Both the position numbers and the translations under genes were made by a program. The notes beneath the pieces were generated by a model. It ran no database searches. It was not told where the DNA came from and saw only the letters and a program-made list of their open reading frames with translations. DNA of 6,988 nucleotides, from positions 1-6,988 of the forward strand of contig JAAYKZ010000306.1 in assembly GCA_012522165.1 (NCBI GenBank), read 5' to 3'. Source of the DNA: Clostridiales bacterium. GTDB lineage: Bacteria; Bacillota; Clostridia; Caldicoprobacterales; UBA3941. Shown piece by piece: positions 1 to 5,100 of the stretch. Position 1 is the stretch's first letter, and every line of letters starts with the position of its first letter.

Positions 1-310
1 CGATTATTGGTAGAGGATCTTGGGAAATAGTATTGTTGTTATCATTTAGATCTTTAGTTTGATCTTTAGATGCTTGAAAAAGTACTTCATTTATTATATT
101 GTCAATAAATAATCTAAAATCACCATCTTTAATCTGTGATGAATCTAAGCGTATACCCTTTTTACTTTGGTATATTCGATAGATTCCCTTTTGTTGTTGG
201 TAAGTTAGTTGAAACTGAATACCATAGTTTATCTCCTTTTTGTTATCTATATGGCATCCCTTTGACTCCAAAATGTCCTTTATGGTATTAAAACATTCAT
301 ATTTGTCCAT
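1..310 (-). CDS. Partial gene, N-terminal 103 codons; possible RNase HII/HIII-type protein
   Basis: This open frame starts at an ATG (308-310) and runs off the left edge, so only the N-terminus is visible. An AAAGGA ribosome-binding site lies at 322-327, 11 bases upstream. The first ~65 residues look like a small alpha/beta domain: a helix containing KDILESKG, then strands around YGIQFQLTY and YRIYQSKKGIRLD. A polar, Asn/Asp-rich linker follows (about 80-98), and the visible protein ends in PLPII with a codon beginning with G next. I do not recognise it with certainty. The strand pattern with a YxSKKG turn, the linker, and a hydrophobic strand near residue 100 resemble the TBP-like substrate-binding domain and catalytic start of RNase HIII. 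That is inference only; a different RNA- or DNA-binding protein is equally possible. It lies 79 bases after proC with no convincing terminator between, so cotranscription is likely. A weak TTGTCA-like -35 (362-367) has no good -10. Confidence 0.6.
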   Translation of the reverse strand, partial: MDKYECFNTIKDILESKGCHIDNKKEINYGIQFQLTYQQQKGIYRIYQSKKGIRLDSSQIKDGDFRLFIDNIINEVLFQASKDQTKDLNDNNNTISQDPLPII

Positions 311-389
311 ATTTTATTTCATCCTTTAATTAGTTGTATTTATTATTTAAATAATGGCCATTGACAAGCAAAAGCATACTAATTGTATG

Positions 390-1220
390 TTATTGATTTT
401 TTTTGTTGTTCTTGTTATTTATCTCTCCTGCTTTTAAAGCACAATTTCTAACTGCTTCCATAACGCTGCCTCTAAAATTATTCTTTTCTAATGTATATAT
501 GGCTTCAATGGTAGTTCCTCCAGGAGAACACACCATATCCTTGAGTATACCTGGATGCTCCTCTAGCTCTAAAACCATTTTGGCAGCGCCTAAAACCGAT
601 TGAGCGGCCATTCTGTAGGCTTGATCACGTGGTAAACCCATGAGCACTCCTCCATCAGCGAGGGCTTCTATAAGCACATAGATATAAGCAGGACTACTTC
701 CACTAATAGCTGTTACAGCATCAATAAGGGATTCTTCTACTTCCTCTACCCTTCCCAGGGATGAAAATATTAAATTAACTATCTCTCTTTGGTTCTTATT
801 TATTTCTTGGTTAATGCATATAGCAGTCATTCCCTCACCCACTAGGGCAGGAGTATTAGGCATTACTCTAACGATCTTACATTTGTTATATATTTTTTGT
901 TTTATGTAATCAGTTGATATACCAGCTGCAATGGATATAAGTAAGTGTTCATGGGTAATATGGTTAGATATTTCTTTTAGTAAACTGTCATATGCATGAG
1001 GTTTAACGGCGATAATAAAAACTTTGCAATTTGTAACTAGATCAATATTACTGTCAGCTGGCACTACACCAGTTTTGCTTGCTATTGAAGAAAGTTTGTT
1101 GGAATCAATATCATAGACATATATATTTTTTGGAGCAAATACTTCTTTTTTAAGTATTCCCTCAATAATAGAAGTCGCCATATTTCCAGCTCCAATAACA
1201 CCCAAATTCCATTGAATCAT
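390..1220 (-). CDS. proC: Pyrroline-5-carboxylate reductase (ProC)
   Basis: ProC catalyses the last step of proline synthesis, NAD(P)H-dependent reduction of 1-pyrroline-5-carboxylate to L-proline, in the cytosol. The 276-residue protein has the usual family length. It opens with a Rossmann dinucleotide-binding motif (GAGNM, residues 10-14). AVKP (71-74) and MPNTPALVGEG (120-130) follow, and then the C-terminal helical dimerisation and substrate domain with SGSSPAY (173-179), EALADGGVLMGLPRDQA (185-201) and CSPGGTTIEA (231-240), the P5CR signature. The C-terminal tail is Asn/Lys-rich (about 266-276) and probably disordered. The ATG at 1220 is preceded by a weak GGGG-containing site (1231-1234), and the Rossmann strand begins at residue 5, so the start is sound. 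No proA or proB is visible. An extended -10 promoter lies just upstream, divergent from the tRNA-Trp promoter. The truncated gene at the left edge probably shares its transcript. Confidence 0.97.
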   Translation of the reverse strand: MIQWNLGVIGAGNMATSIIEGILKKEVFAPKNIYVYDIDSNKLSSIASKTGVVPADSNIDLVTNCKVFIIAVKPHAYDSLLKEISNHITHEHLLISIAAGISTDYIKQKIYNKCKIVRVMPNTPALVGEGMTAICINQEINKNQREIVNLIFSSLGRVEEVEESLIDAVTAISGSSPAYIYVLIEALADGGVLMGLPRDQAYRMAAQSVLGAAKMVLELEEHPGILKDMVCSPGGTTIEAIYTLEKNNFRGSVMEAVRNCALKAGEINNKNNKKNQ

Positions 1221-1252
1221 CTATTATCATCCCCATTCTTTTTTATATGTCG

Positions 1253-1263
1253 ATTATACCACA
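1253..1263 (-). promoter_or_regulatory. Extended -10 promoter of proC
   Basis: On the minus strand this reads TGTGGTATAAT, a perfect -10 hexamer (1253-1258) with the TGn extension. The 17-base position for a -35 reads CAGCAA, a poor match, so the promoter would rely on the extended -10. It lies about 33 bases upstream of the proC ATG and is divergent from the tRNA-Trp promoter, whose -35 is about 40 bases away. The same 11-mer is found at the aminotransferase promoter. Confidence 0.65.
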
Positions 1264-1302
1264 TACAATGTTAAGTTGCTGTAAAATTTTTCGATAAAAA
1301 CA

Positions 1303-1331
1303 TTGACATATTCATTAAATTGTCCTATAAT
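1303..1331 (+). promoter_or_regulatory. Consensus sigma-A promoter of tRNA-Trp
   Basis: TTGACA (1303-1308) and TATAAT (1326-1331) are both perfect and are separated by exactly 17 bases. An AT-rich stretch just upstream (about 1281-1302, with A and T runs) could act as an UP element. Transcription should begin near 1338, leaving a precursor 5' leader of about 20 nt before the tRNA. Confidence 0.9.
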
Positions 1332-1336
1332 ATTAA

Positions 1337-1355
1337 ATGCCTGCGAAAAAGGCAT
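1337..1355 (+). other. Small hairpin in the tRNA-Trp 5' leader
   Basis: ATGCC (1337-1341) is the reverse complement of GGCAT (1351-1355), giving a 5-bp stem with a 9-base loop (TGCGAAAAA). It lies between the predicted transcription start and the mature tRNA end, only 3 bases before the tRNA. It may shape the RNase P substrate or may be chance. Confidence 0.35.
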
Positions 1356-1358
1356 TAT

Positions 1359-1434
1359 AGGGGAGTAGCTCAATTGGTAGAGTAGTGGTCTCCAAAACCA
1401 TTGGTTGCGGGTTCGAGTCCTGTCTCCCCTGCCA
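1359..1434 (+). tRNA. tRNA-Trp (anticodon CCA), CCA end encoded
   Basis: All arms can be folded by eye. The acceptor stem AGGGGAG/CTCCCCT (1359-1365 with 1424-1430) is seven Watson-Crick pairs. The D stem is GCTC/GAGT around an AATTGGTA loop. The anticodon stem GTGGT/ACCAT encloses loop CTCCAAA, with anticodon CCA at 1392-1394. The variable loop has five bases, and the T arm GCGGG/CCTGT has loop TTCGAGT. The discriminator is G1431, as expected for bacterial tRNA-Trp, followed by encoded CCA (1432-1434). It is the only plus-strand gene here and forms its own unit, with a consensus promoter upstream and a terminator starting two bases after the CCA. Confidence 0.97.
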
Positions 1435-1435
1435 T

Positions 1436-1474
1436 AAAAAAAGAGTGGATAATAAGGTTATCCACTCTTTTTTT
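1436..1474 (+). terminator. Bidirectional terminator between tRNA-Trp and the aminotransferase
   Basis: A 17-bp perfect inverted repeat (1436-1452 with 1458-1474) surrounds a 5-base loop, TAAGG. The core is GAGTGGATAA/TTATCCACTC, flanked by seven A on the left and seven T on the right. It therefore forms a GC-containing stem followed by a U-tract in either direction: it ends the tRNA transcript on the plus strand and the converging aminotransferase transcript on the minus strand. Confidence 0.9.
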
Positions 1475-1480
1475 ACTAAG

Positions 1481-1502
1481 AAAGGCTTCATATGAAGCCT
1501 TT
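1481..1502. repeat. 22-bp perfect palindrome next to the aminotransferase stop codon
   Basis: The two halves, AAAGGCTTCAT and ATGAAGCCTTT, form a perfect palindrome that folds as a 9-bp stem with an ATAT loop. It lies one base past the aminotransferase stop (TAG, 1504-1506) and 6 bases from the bidirectional terminator. There is no U-tract on the minus strand and only four T on the plus strand. It could be a 3'-end stabilising stem, a backup terminator or a protein-binding site. Confidence 0.6.
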
Positions 1503-1503
1503 T

Positions 1504-2697
1504 CTAATTCAACTCTTTTATAAATTTCTCTATGCGGTTTAATCCTTTTTCTATGTTTTCTTTTGATGTAGCGTAGGATAATCTTACATATTCATCTGCA
1601 CCAAAAGCGATGCCTGGAACAACGGCTACGTTTTGAGCTTCTAGTAGCACATCTGCAAAATCCAATGATCCTTTGATAATTCGATCATTATAAGTTTTTC
1701 CAATCACATTTTTAATATTTAGCATTACATAGAAAGCGCCTTGAGGCCTTGTACATGAAATCATATCTATACTATTTATCTTATCTACCATGAATTTTCT
1801 TCTTTCGTCAAATTTACATACCATGCTCTTAATTATATCTTTTGAACCCTTTAATGCTGCCAAACTGGCATACTGTGCAATAGAGTTTGGATTAGAAGTG
1901 GAATGACTTTGTATATTAGACATAACACTTATGATTTCTCTTTTTCCTGCTGTATAGCCAATCCGCCATCCAGTCATTGCATATGCCTTTGACATTCCGT
2001 TTACTAAAAGTGTTCGCTCTTTTATTTCAGGATTTAAGGATGCAATACTTATATGCTCAGCCCCATCGTACAATAATTCTTCGTATATTTCATCTGACAC
2101 AACAAAAAAGTCATGCTCTACTGCTAATTGAGCTATAGTTTCTAACTGTTTTTTATCATAAACAGATCCGCAAGGGTTATTAGGACTATTGATAACTATA
2201 GCCTTGGTCTTCTTAGTAATGATATTTTTTAGGTGTTCAAGATCAATACAAAAACCATGATCATCTAATGTGTTTACATATACAGGCACTCCATCGGCCA
2301 TCTTTACCATTTCGGGATAACTAACCCAATAAGGTGAAGGTATTATAACTTCATCTCCAGGGTTTAATATTGCCTGAAAAATATTATACAATGAATGTTT
2401 AGCACCATTTGATATAAGAATCTCATTGGGTTCATAGTCAAGATTATTGTCCCTTTTTAGCTTTTCACATATAGCTTCTTTCAATTCCATGATTCCGGAA
2501 GAAGGTGTATATTTAGTATACCCTTTGTCAAGGGCTTCCTTTGCAGCCTCAATAATAAATGAAGGTGTATCAAAATCAGGCTCACCGGCACCAAAACCTA
2601 TCACATCTATTCCATGAGCCCTCATTTTTTTAGCTTTTGCATCTATTTCTAAAGTTAGTGACGCAGTAATATCTAAATGTTTTCTTGATAATTCCAT
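1504..2697 (-). CDS. Class I aminotransferase, aspartate aminotransferase (AspB) type
   Basis: This is a fold-type I, PLP-dependent enzyme of the prokaryotic aspartate aminotransferase branch. It most likely converts aspartate plus 2-oxoglutarate to oxaloacetate plus glutamate in the cytosol. The length, 397 residues, is typical. Visible motifs are GAGEPDFDTP (36-45), SNGAKHSLYN (96-105), the PYWVSYPEM segment (122-130), SPNNPCG (171-177) with the cofactor-contacting Asn174, SDEIYEE (201-207) with Asp202 and Tyr205, the Schiff-base lysine K237 in NGMSKAYAMTGWRIGY, Arg245, and the substrate carboxylate-binding Arg372 in VRLSYA. Related enzymes may instead act on prephenate or aromatic amino acids, so the substrate is inferred. 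The ATG has a strong GGGGAGG site (2706-2712) 8 bases upstream. The gene has its own promoter after the PHP-gene terminator and ends at a bidirectional terminator, so it appears monocistronic. Confidence 0.93.
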   Translation of the reverse strand: MELSRKHLDITASLTLEIDAKAKKMRAHGIDVIGFGAGEPDFDTPSFIIEAAKEALDKGYTKYTPSSGIMELKEAICEKLKRDNNLDYEPNEILISNGAKHSLYNIFQAILNPGDEVIIPSPYWVSYPEMVKMADGVPVYVNTLDDHGFCIDLEHLKNIITKKTKAIVINSPNNPCGSVYDKKQLETIAQLAVEHDFFVVSDEIYEELLYDGAEHISIASLNPEIKERTLLVNGMSKAYAMTGWRIGYTAGKREIISVMSNIQSHSTSNPNSIAQYASLAALKGSKDIIKSMVCKFDERRKFMVDKINSIDMISCTRPQGAFYVMLNIKNVIGKTYNDRIIKGSLDFADVLLEAQNVAVVPGIAFGADEYVRLSYATSKENIEKGLNRIEKFIKELN

Positions 2698-2753
2698 TAC
2701 CTATGCCTCCCCAAAAATGAAAGATAAGAATTTAAACCCATCATTTTCAACTA

Positions 2754-2782
2754 ATTATACCACAGTTTTTCCCATAAGTCTA
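2754..2782 (-). promoter_or_regulatory. Promoter of the aminotransferase gene
   Basis: On the minus strand there is TAGACT (-35, 2777-2782; four of six match TTGACA), a 17-base spacer, and TATAAT (2754-2759) with a TGn extension. The -35 starts just past the U-tract of the PHP-gene terminator. The predicted start, near 2747, leaves a leader of about 50 nt. The 11-mer TGTGGTATAAT (2754-2764) also occurs at the proC promoter. Confidence 0.75.
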
Positions 2783-2784
2783 TG

Positions 2785-2824
2785 AAAAAAATGAAGGATT
2801 GCTATGATAATTTTGCAATCCTTC
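2785..2824 (-). terminator. Terminator of the PHP-domain gene, overlapping its stop codon
   Basis: GAAGGATTGC (2793-2802) pairs with GCAATCCTTC (2815-2824) in a 10-bp stem with a 12-base loop. On the minus strand a run of seven T follows (2785-2791). The upstream arm is the coding sequence for residues near the C-terminal RRIA, and the TAG stop (2802-2804) lies in the loop and stem edge. Confidence 0.9.
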
Positions 2825-3632
2825 TTAGCTCATTGACACTTTCATAATTTATGACGATATCGCCTACCATAGGACTACTATCACCATGACAGTCGCTACC
2901 TCCTGTTATTATGAGTCCATTAGCTTCAGCTAACTCAACATACTTTTGTGACTGTTGGTAGGTATGTTTACTATGATAGGCTTCAATACCAAGTATTCCA
3001 TAGGAGATTAATCGCTCTATTATTGAATCATCACTAATAAGTCCAGGATGAGCTAAAACTGGTACTCCACCAGCTTTTTTTATCATATTAATTCCCTCTG
3101 GAACAGTAAGCTTATATCTTTTGACATATGCTTTACATCCTTCTCCGATAAATTTCTCGAAAGCCTCTGGTATACTTTTTACAATTCCCTTGTCTATCAT
3201 CGCCCTTGCTATATGTGTCCTGCCAATGTTGTGCCTGCCTCCTGCTTTATGTATTATATCCTCAAACTCCAAATCCATGCCATATATATTAACTAGATTA
3301 TTTACTATTTTCTGTGCTCTATAATATCGGGAATCCCTTATCTTGGTAAGAATATCTTGAAACCAGGGCAAATTGTAATCCATAAAGTAACCTAATAAAT
3401 GTATCTCAAATTTGTCTTCTTGTGTATTTAATTCAATGCCTGGAATTATTTCTATACCATAATTTTTTCCGGCTTTTTGGGCTTCATATATACCGTCTGT
3501 GGTGTCGTGATCTGTTATTCCTATTGCGGCTAGCCCTTTAGTACTAGCATGGCGTACCAGCTCGTTAGGAGTAAAAATGCCATCTGAAGCAGTGGTATGA
3601 TTATGTAAATCAGCATATTTAATATTCTTCAT
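2802..3632 (-). CDS. PHP-domain metal-dependent phosphoesterase, TrpH/RNase AM-like
   Basis: This 276-residue PHP protein resembles the YciV/TrpH family, whose studied members are 3',5'-nucleoside bisphosphate phosphatases and, in E. coli, a 5'-to-3' exoribonuclease (RNase AM). The motifs for a trinuclear metal site are in order: DLHNHTTASDG (8-18; His10, His12, Asp17), ITDHDTTDG (39-47; Asp41, His42), PGIELN (64-69; Glu67), HLLGY (78-82; His78), LAHPG (193-197; His195), EAYHSKH (217-223) and GGSDCHG (244-250; Asp247, His249). The central part (about 95-180) is the helical insertion typical of this family. The ATG has an AGGAG site (3639-3643) 6 bases upstream. It starts 34 bases after the dipeptidase stop with no terminator between, so the two are probably one transcript. 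The substrate is inferred from family; a role in RNA-end processing would fit the nearby RNase Y but is not shown. Confidence 0.9.
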   Translation of the reverse strand: MKNIKYADLHNHTTASDGIFTPNELVRHASTKGLAAIGITDHDTTDGIYEAQKAGKNYGIEIIPGIELNTQEDKFEIHLLGYFMDYNLPWFQDILTKIRDSRYYRAQKIVNNLVNIYGMDLEFEDIIHKAGGRHNIGRTHIARAMIDKGIVKSIPEAFEKFIGEGCKAYVKRYKLTVPEGINMIKKAGGVPVLAHPGLISDDSIIERLISYGILGIEAYHSKHTYQQSQKYVELAEANGLIITGGSDCHGDSSPMVGDIVINYESVNELRRIAKLS

Positions 3633-3666
3633 CCTTCTCTCCTGTCACAATTATAAAATATATTAT

Positions 3667-4608
3667 TTACTTAAGCACAGTTTTTAAAATCCTCAAATAA
3701 TTCTCTGAGCATATTTTTTTAACATCATTCTCTAAATAATTAAGTTGCAAAAGTCTATTAATAATTTTGGGAAAATCCTGCGGCCCATTTATATCTTGAG
3801 GTAATTTGTCAATTCCATCAAAGTCAGAACCAAATCCTATTATATCTATTCCTCCTAATCCAGCTATATATTCAATATGTCTGATAATTTCATCTATTCC
3901 ACAACTATTTTGAGATGACAGAAAGGTGGGATAGAAATTAATGCCTATTAAGCCCTTAACTTTTGATATAGCCAGGATTTGATCATTATCTAAATTTCTA
4001 ACATGAGGGCATAATGCCTTTGCGTTGGAATGGGAGGCTATAATTGGATCCTTAGAATGCTCAATTACATCCCAAAAACCTGAAACTGAAATATGGGATA
4101 CATCAATAATCATATTTAACCTATTCATTTCTTGGATTACTGATATGCCCAAATTGGATAAGCCACTCTTGCTATTGGCTTCTAATATGCCATCACATAT
4201 TTCGTTACGATGATTCCAGGTTAGGGTCATTAACCTTACGCCCAACTTATGAAGGATTCTTAGATTTGCAAGCTCTCCTTCCAATATACTTCCGCACTCA
4301 ACAGTCAATAAGGCCCCTATTTGATTGTCTTTGATATCTTTAGTATCTTTCCATTCTAGTATAGGAACAATTCTAGAATTTTTTGCTAACATGGTATTGT
4401 ATCTATCTATTAATTTAAGGCCCCTTTGAAGAGGAGAGCCATATTTGTGCTTGGAACCTATCCATGCGGCGAAAAACTGAATATATACACCGCCTTTGAT
4501 TAGCTTTTCAATATTTACATGATTTTTGGGATCGTCTATAGTTGAAGGCCTATCTAATAGATTAGTTAATGTATCGCAATGGCCATCTATTATTTTGAAT
4601 TTTTCCAT
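3667..4608 (-). CDS. Zinc dipeptidase, peptidase family M19 (membrane/renal dipeptidase type)
   Basis: M19 enzymes hydrolyse dipeptides, often including D-amino-acid or beta-lactam-like substrates, with a binuclear zinc site in a TIM barrel. The expected residues are present in order: the IIDGHCDT motif (6-13; His10, Asp12), the bridging Glu104 in TVECG, TLTWNHRNEICDG (128-140), DVSH (169-172; His172), ASHSNAKALCPHVRN (191-205; His193, Arg204) and GFGSDFDG (258-265). At 313 residues it has the usual length of the bacterial cytosolic form. No signal peptide or membrane segment is visible, so 'membrane' is only a family name here. The ribosome-binding site is poor (GAGTGATT, 4611-4618), suggesting modest translation. 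The -10-like TATACT at 4638-4643 has no -35, so the gene may depend on readthrough from spoVS. A link to cell-wall peptide recycling in sporulation is inference. Confidence 0.93.
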   Translation of the reverse strand: MEKFKIIDGHCDTLTNLLDRPSTIDDPKNHVNIEKLIKGGVYIQFFAAWIGSKHKYGSPLQRGLKLIDRYNTMLAKNSRIVPILEWKDTKDIKDNQIGALLTVECGSILEGELANLRILHKLGVRLMTLTWNHRNEICDGILEANSKSGLSNLGISVIQEMNRLNMIIDVSHISVSGFWDVIEHSKDPIIASHSNAKALCPHVRNLDNDQILAISKVKGLIGINFYPTFLSSQNSCGIDEIIRHIEYIAGLGGIDIIGFGSDFDGIDKLPQDINGPQDFPKIINRLLQLNYLENDVKKICSENYLRILKTVLK

Positions 4609-4652
4609 AGAATCACTCTTTCAAAGAAGATTTGAGTAGTATATTAGACTAG

Positions 4653-4681
4653 AAAAAACCTACCTTTTTATCGGTAGGTTT
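4653..4681 (-). terminator. Terminator of spoVS, overlapping its stop codon
   Basis: AAACCTACC (4656-4664) pairs with GGTAGGTTT (4673-4681) in a 9-bp stem with an 8-base loop. On the minus strand the stem runs into six T (4653-4658). The spoVS TAA (4680-4682) is part of the stem base. Confidence 0.88.
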
Positions 4682-4940
4682 AACGGGGTTCAACTATTAG
4701 TTTCATTGCAGTTCTCTCTTCACCATCGATGACAATATCAGTGAAAGCCGGGATACATACCAGATCCAATCCTCCGGGAGCAACAAATCCTCTTGCAATG
4801 GCCACTGCTTTTATTGCCTGATTTAATGCTCCGGCGCCAATGGCTTGCAGTTCGGCTGAGCCATGCTCTCTAAGCACTCCAGCCAATGCCCCAGCTACTG
4901 AATTAGGACTAGATTTTGCTGATACTTTTAATACTTCCAC
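4680..4940 (-). CDS. spoVS: Stage V sporulation protein S (SpoVS)
   Basis: SpoVS is a small Alba-like protein needed for stage V (spore coat and heat-resistance) development in Bacillus; its molecular activity is not well defined. The sequence is nearly the family consensus: VLKVSAKSSPNSVAGALAGV at the start, then EIQAIGAGALNQA-like and VAIARGFVAP segments, CIPAFTDI, GEERTA, and the C-terminal KLIVEPR. I choose the GTG at 4938-4940 as start, not the ATG at 4956-4958. The GTG product is 86 residues, exactly the Bacillus subtilis length, and an AGGGGGT Shine-Dalgarno (4947-4953) lies 6 bases upstream, inside the codons the longer form would translate. It lies between rny and the dipeptidase, with its own tandem promoters and terminator. 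In B. subtilis ymdB sits between rny and spoVS; it is absent here. Confidence 0.96.
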   Translation of the reverse strand: MEVLKVSAKSSPNSVAGALAGVLREHGSAELQAIGAGALNQAIKAVAIARGFVAPGGLDLVCIPAFTDIVIDGEERTAMKLIVEPR

Positions 4941-4975
4941 GATTTGACCCCCTATCATCGGTATTTATTATTAAT

Positions 4976-5002
4976 ATTCTACATTGATATAAAAAATCCT
5001 CT
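4976..5002 (-). promoter_or_regulatory. Sigma-H promoter of spoVS
   Basis: On the minus strand AGAGGATTT (4994-5002) matches the sigma-H -35 consensus RnAGGAwWW in full, and GTAGAAT (4976-4982) matches the -10 consensus RnnGAAT in full. The spacing is 11 bases, within the usual 11-12. Transcription would start about 30 bases before the GTG start. B. subtilis spoVS is known to be sigma-H dependent, which supports the call. Confidence 0.75.
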
Positions 5003-5025
5003 TTTTTAAAACTTTTTCTATTTAT

Positions 5026-5055
5026 ATTATAAAGAATATTCAATACACTAGTCAA
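5026..5055 (-). promoter_or_regulatory. Sigma-A promoter upstream of spoVS
   Basis: On the minus strand TTGACT (5050-5055), an 18-base spacer, and a perfect TATAAT (5026-5031) form a strong housekeeping-type promoter. It lies between the rny terminator and the sigma-H promoter, and its transcript would run through the latter. Confidence 0.75.
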
Positions 5056-5075
5056 TTGTTATTTGTAAATAATAC

Positions 5076-5100
5076 AAAAAGGTGTAGCAAATGCTACACC
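5076..5100 (-). terminator. Terminator of rny
   Basis: GGTGTAGCA (5081-5089) pairs with TGCTACACC (5092-5100) in a GC-containing stem with a minimal loop. Five T follow on the minus strand (5076-5080). The stem directly abuts the rny TAA stop (5101-5103). Confidence 0.9.

Noticed and set aside
311..389. Terminator after proC from the CATAC/GTATG inverted repeat
   Set aside because: The stem is only five AT-rich pairs with no proper U-tract.
403..603. Plus-strand open frame of 66 codons
   Set aside because: It lies wholly inside proC in another frame, has no ribosome-binding site and no recognisable motif.
3121..3324. Plus-strand open frame of 67 codons
   Set aside because: Shadow of the PHP-domain gene on the opposite strand; no start signals.
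4025..4213. Plus-strand open frame of 62 codons
   Set aside because: Shadow of the dipeptidase gene; composition unlike a real protein.
4638..4643. TATACT as a -10 for the dipeptidase gene
   Set aside because: No acceptable -35 at the right distance; it overlaps the spoVS terminator region. Kept only as a remark.
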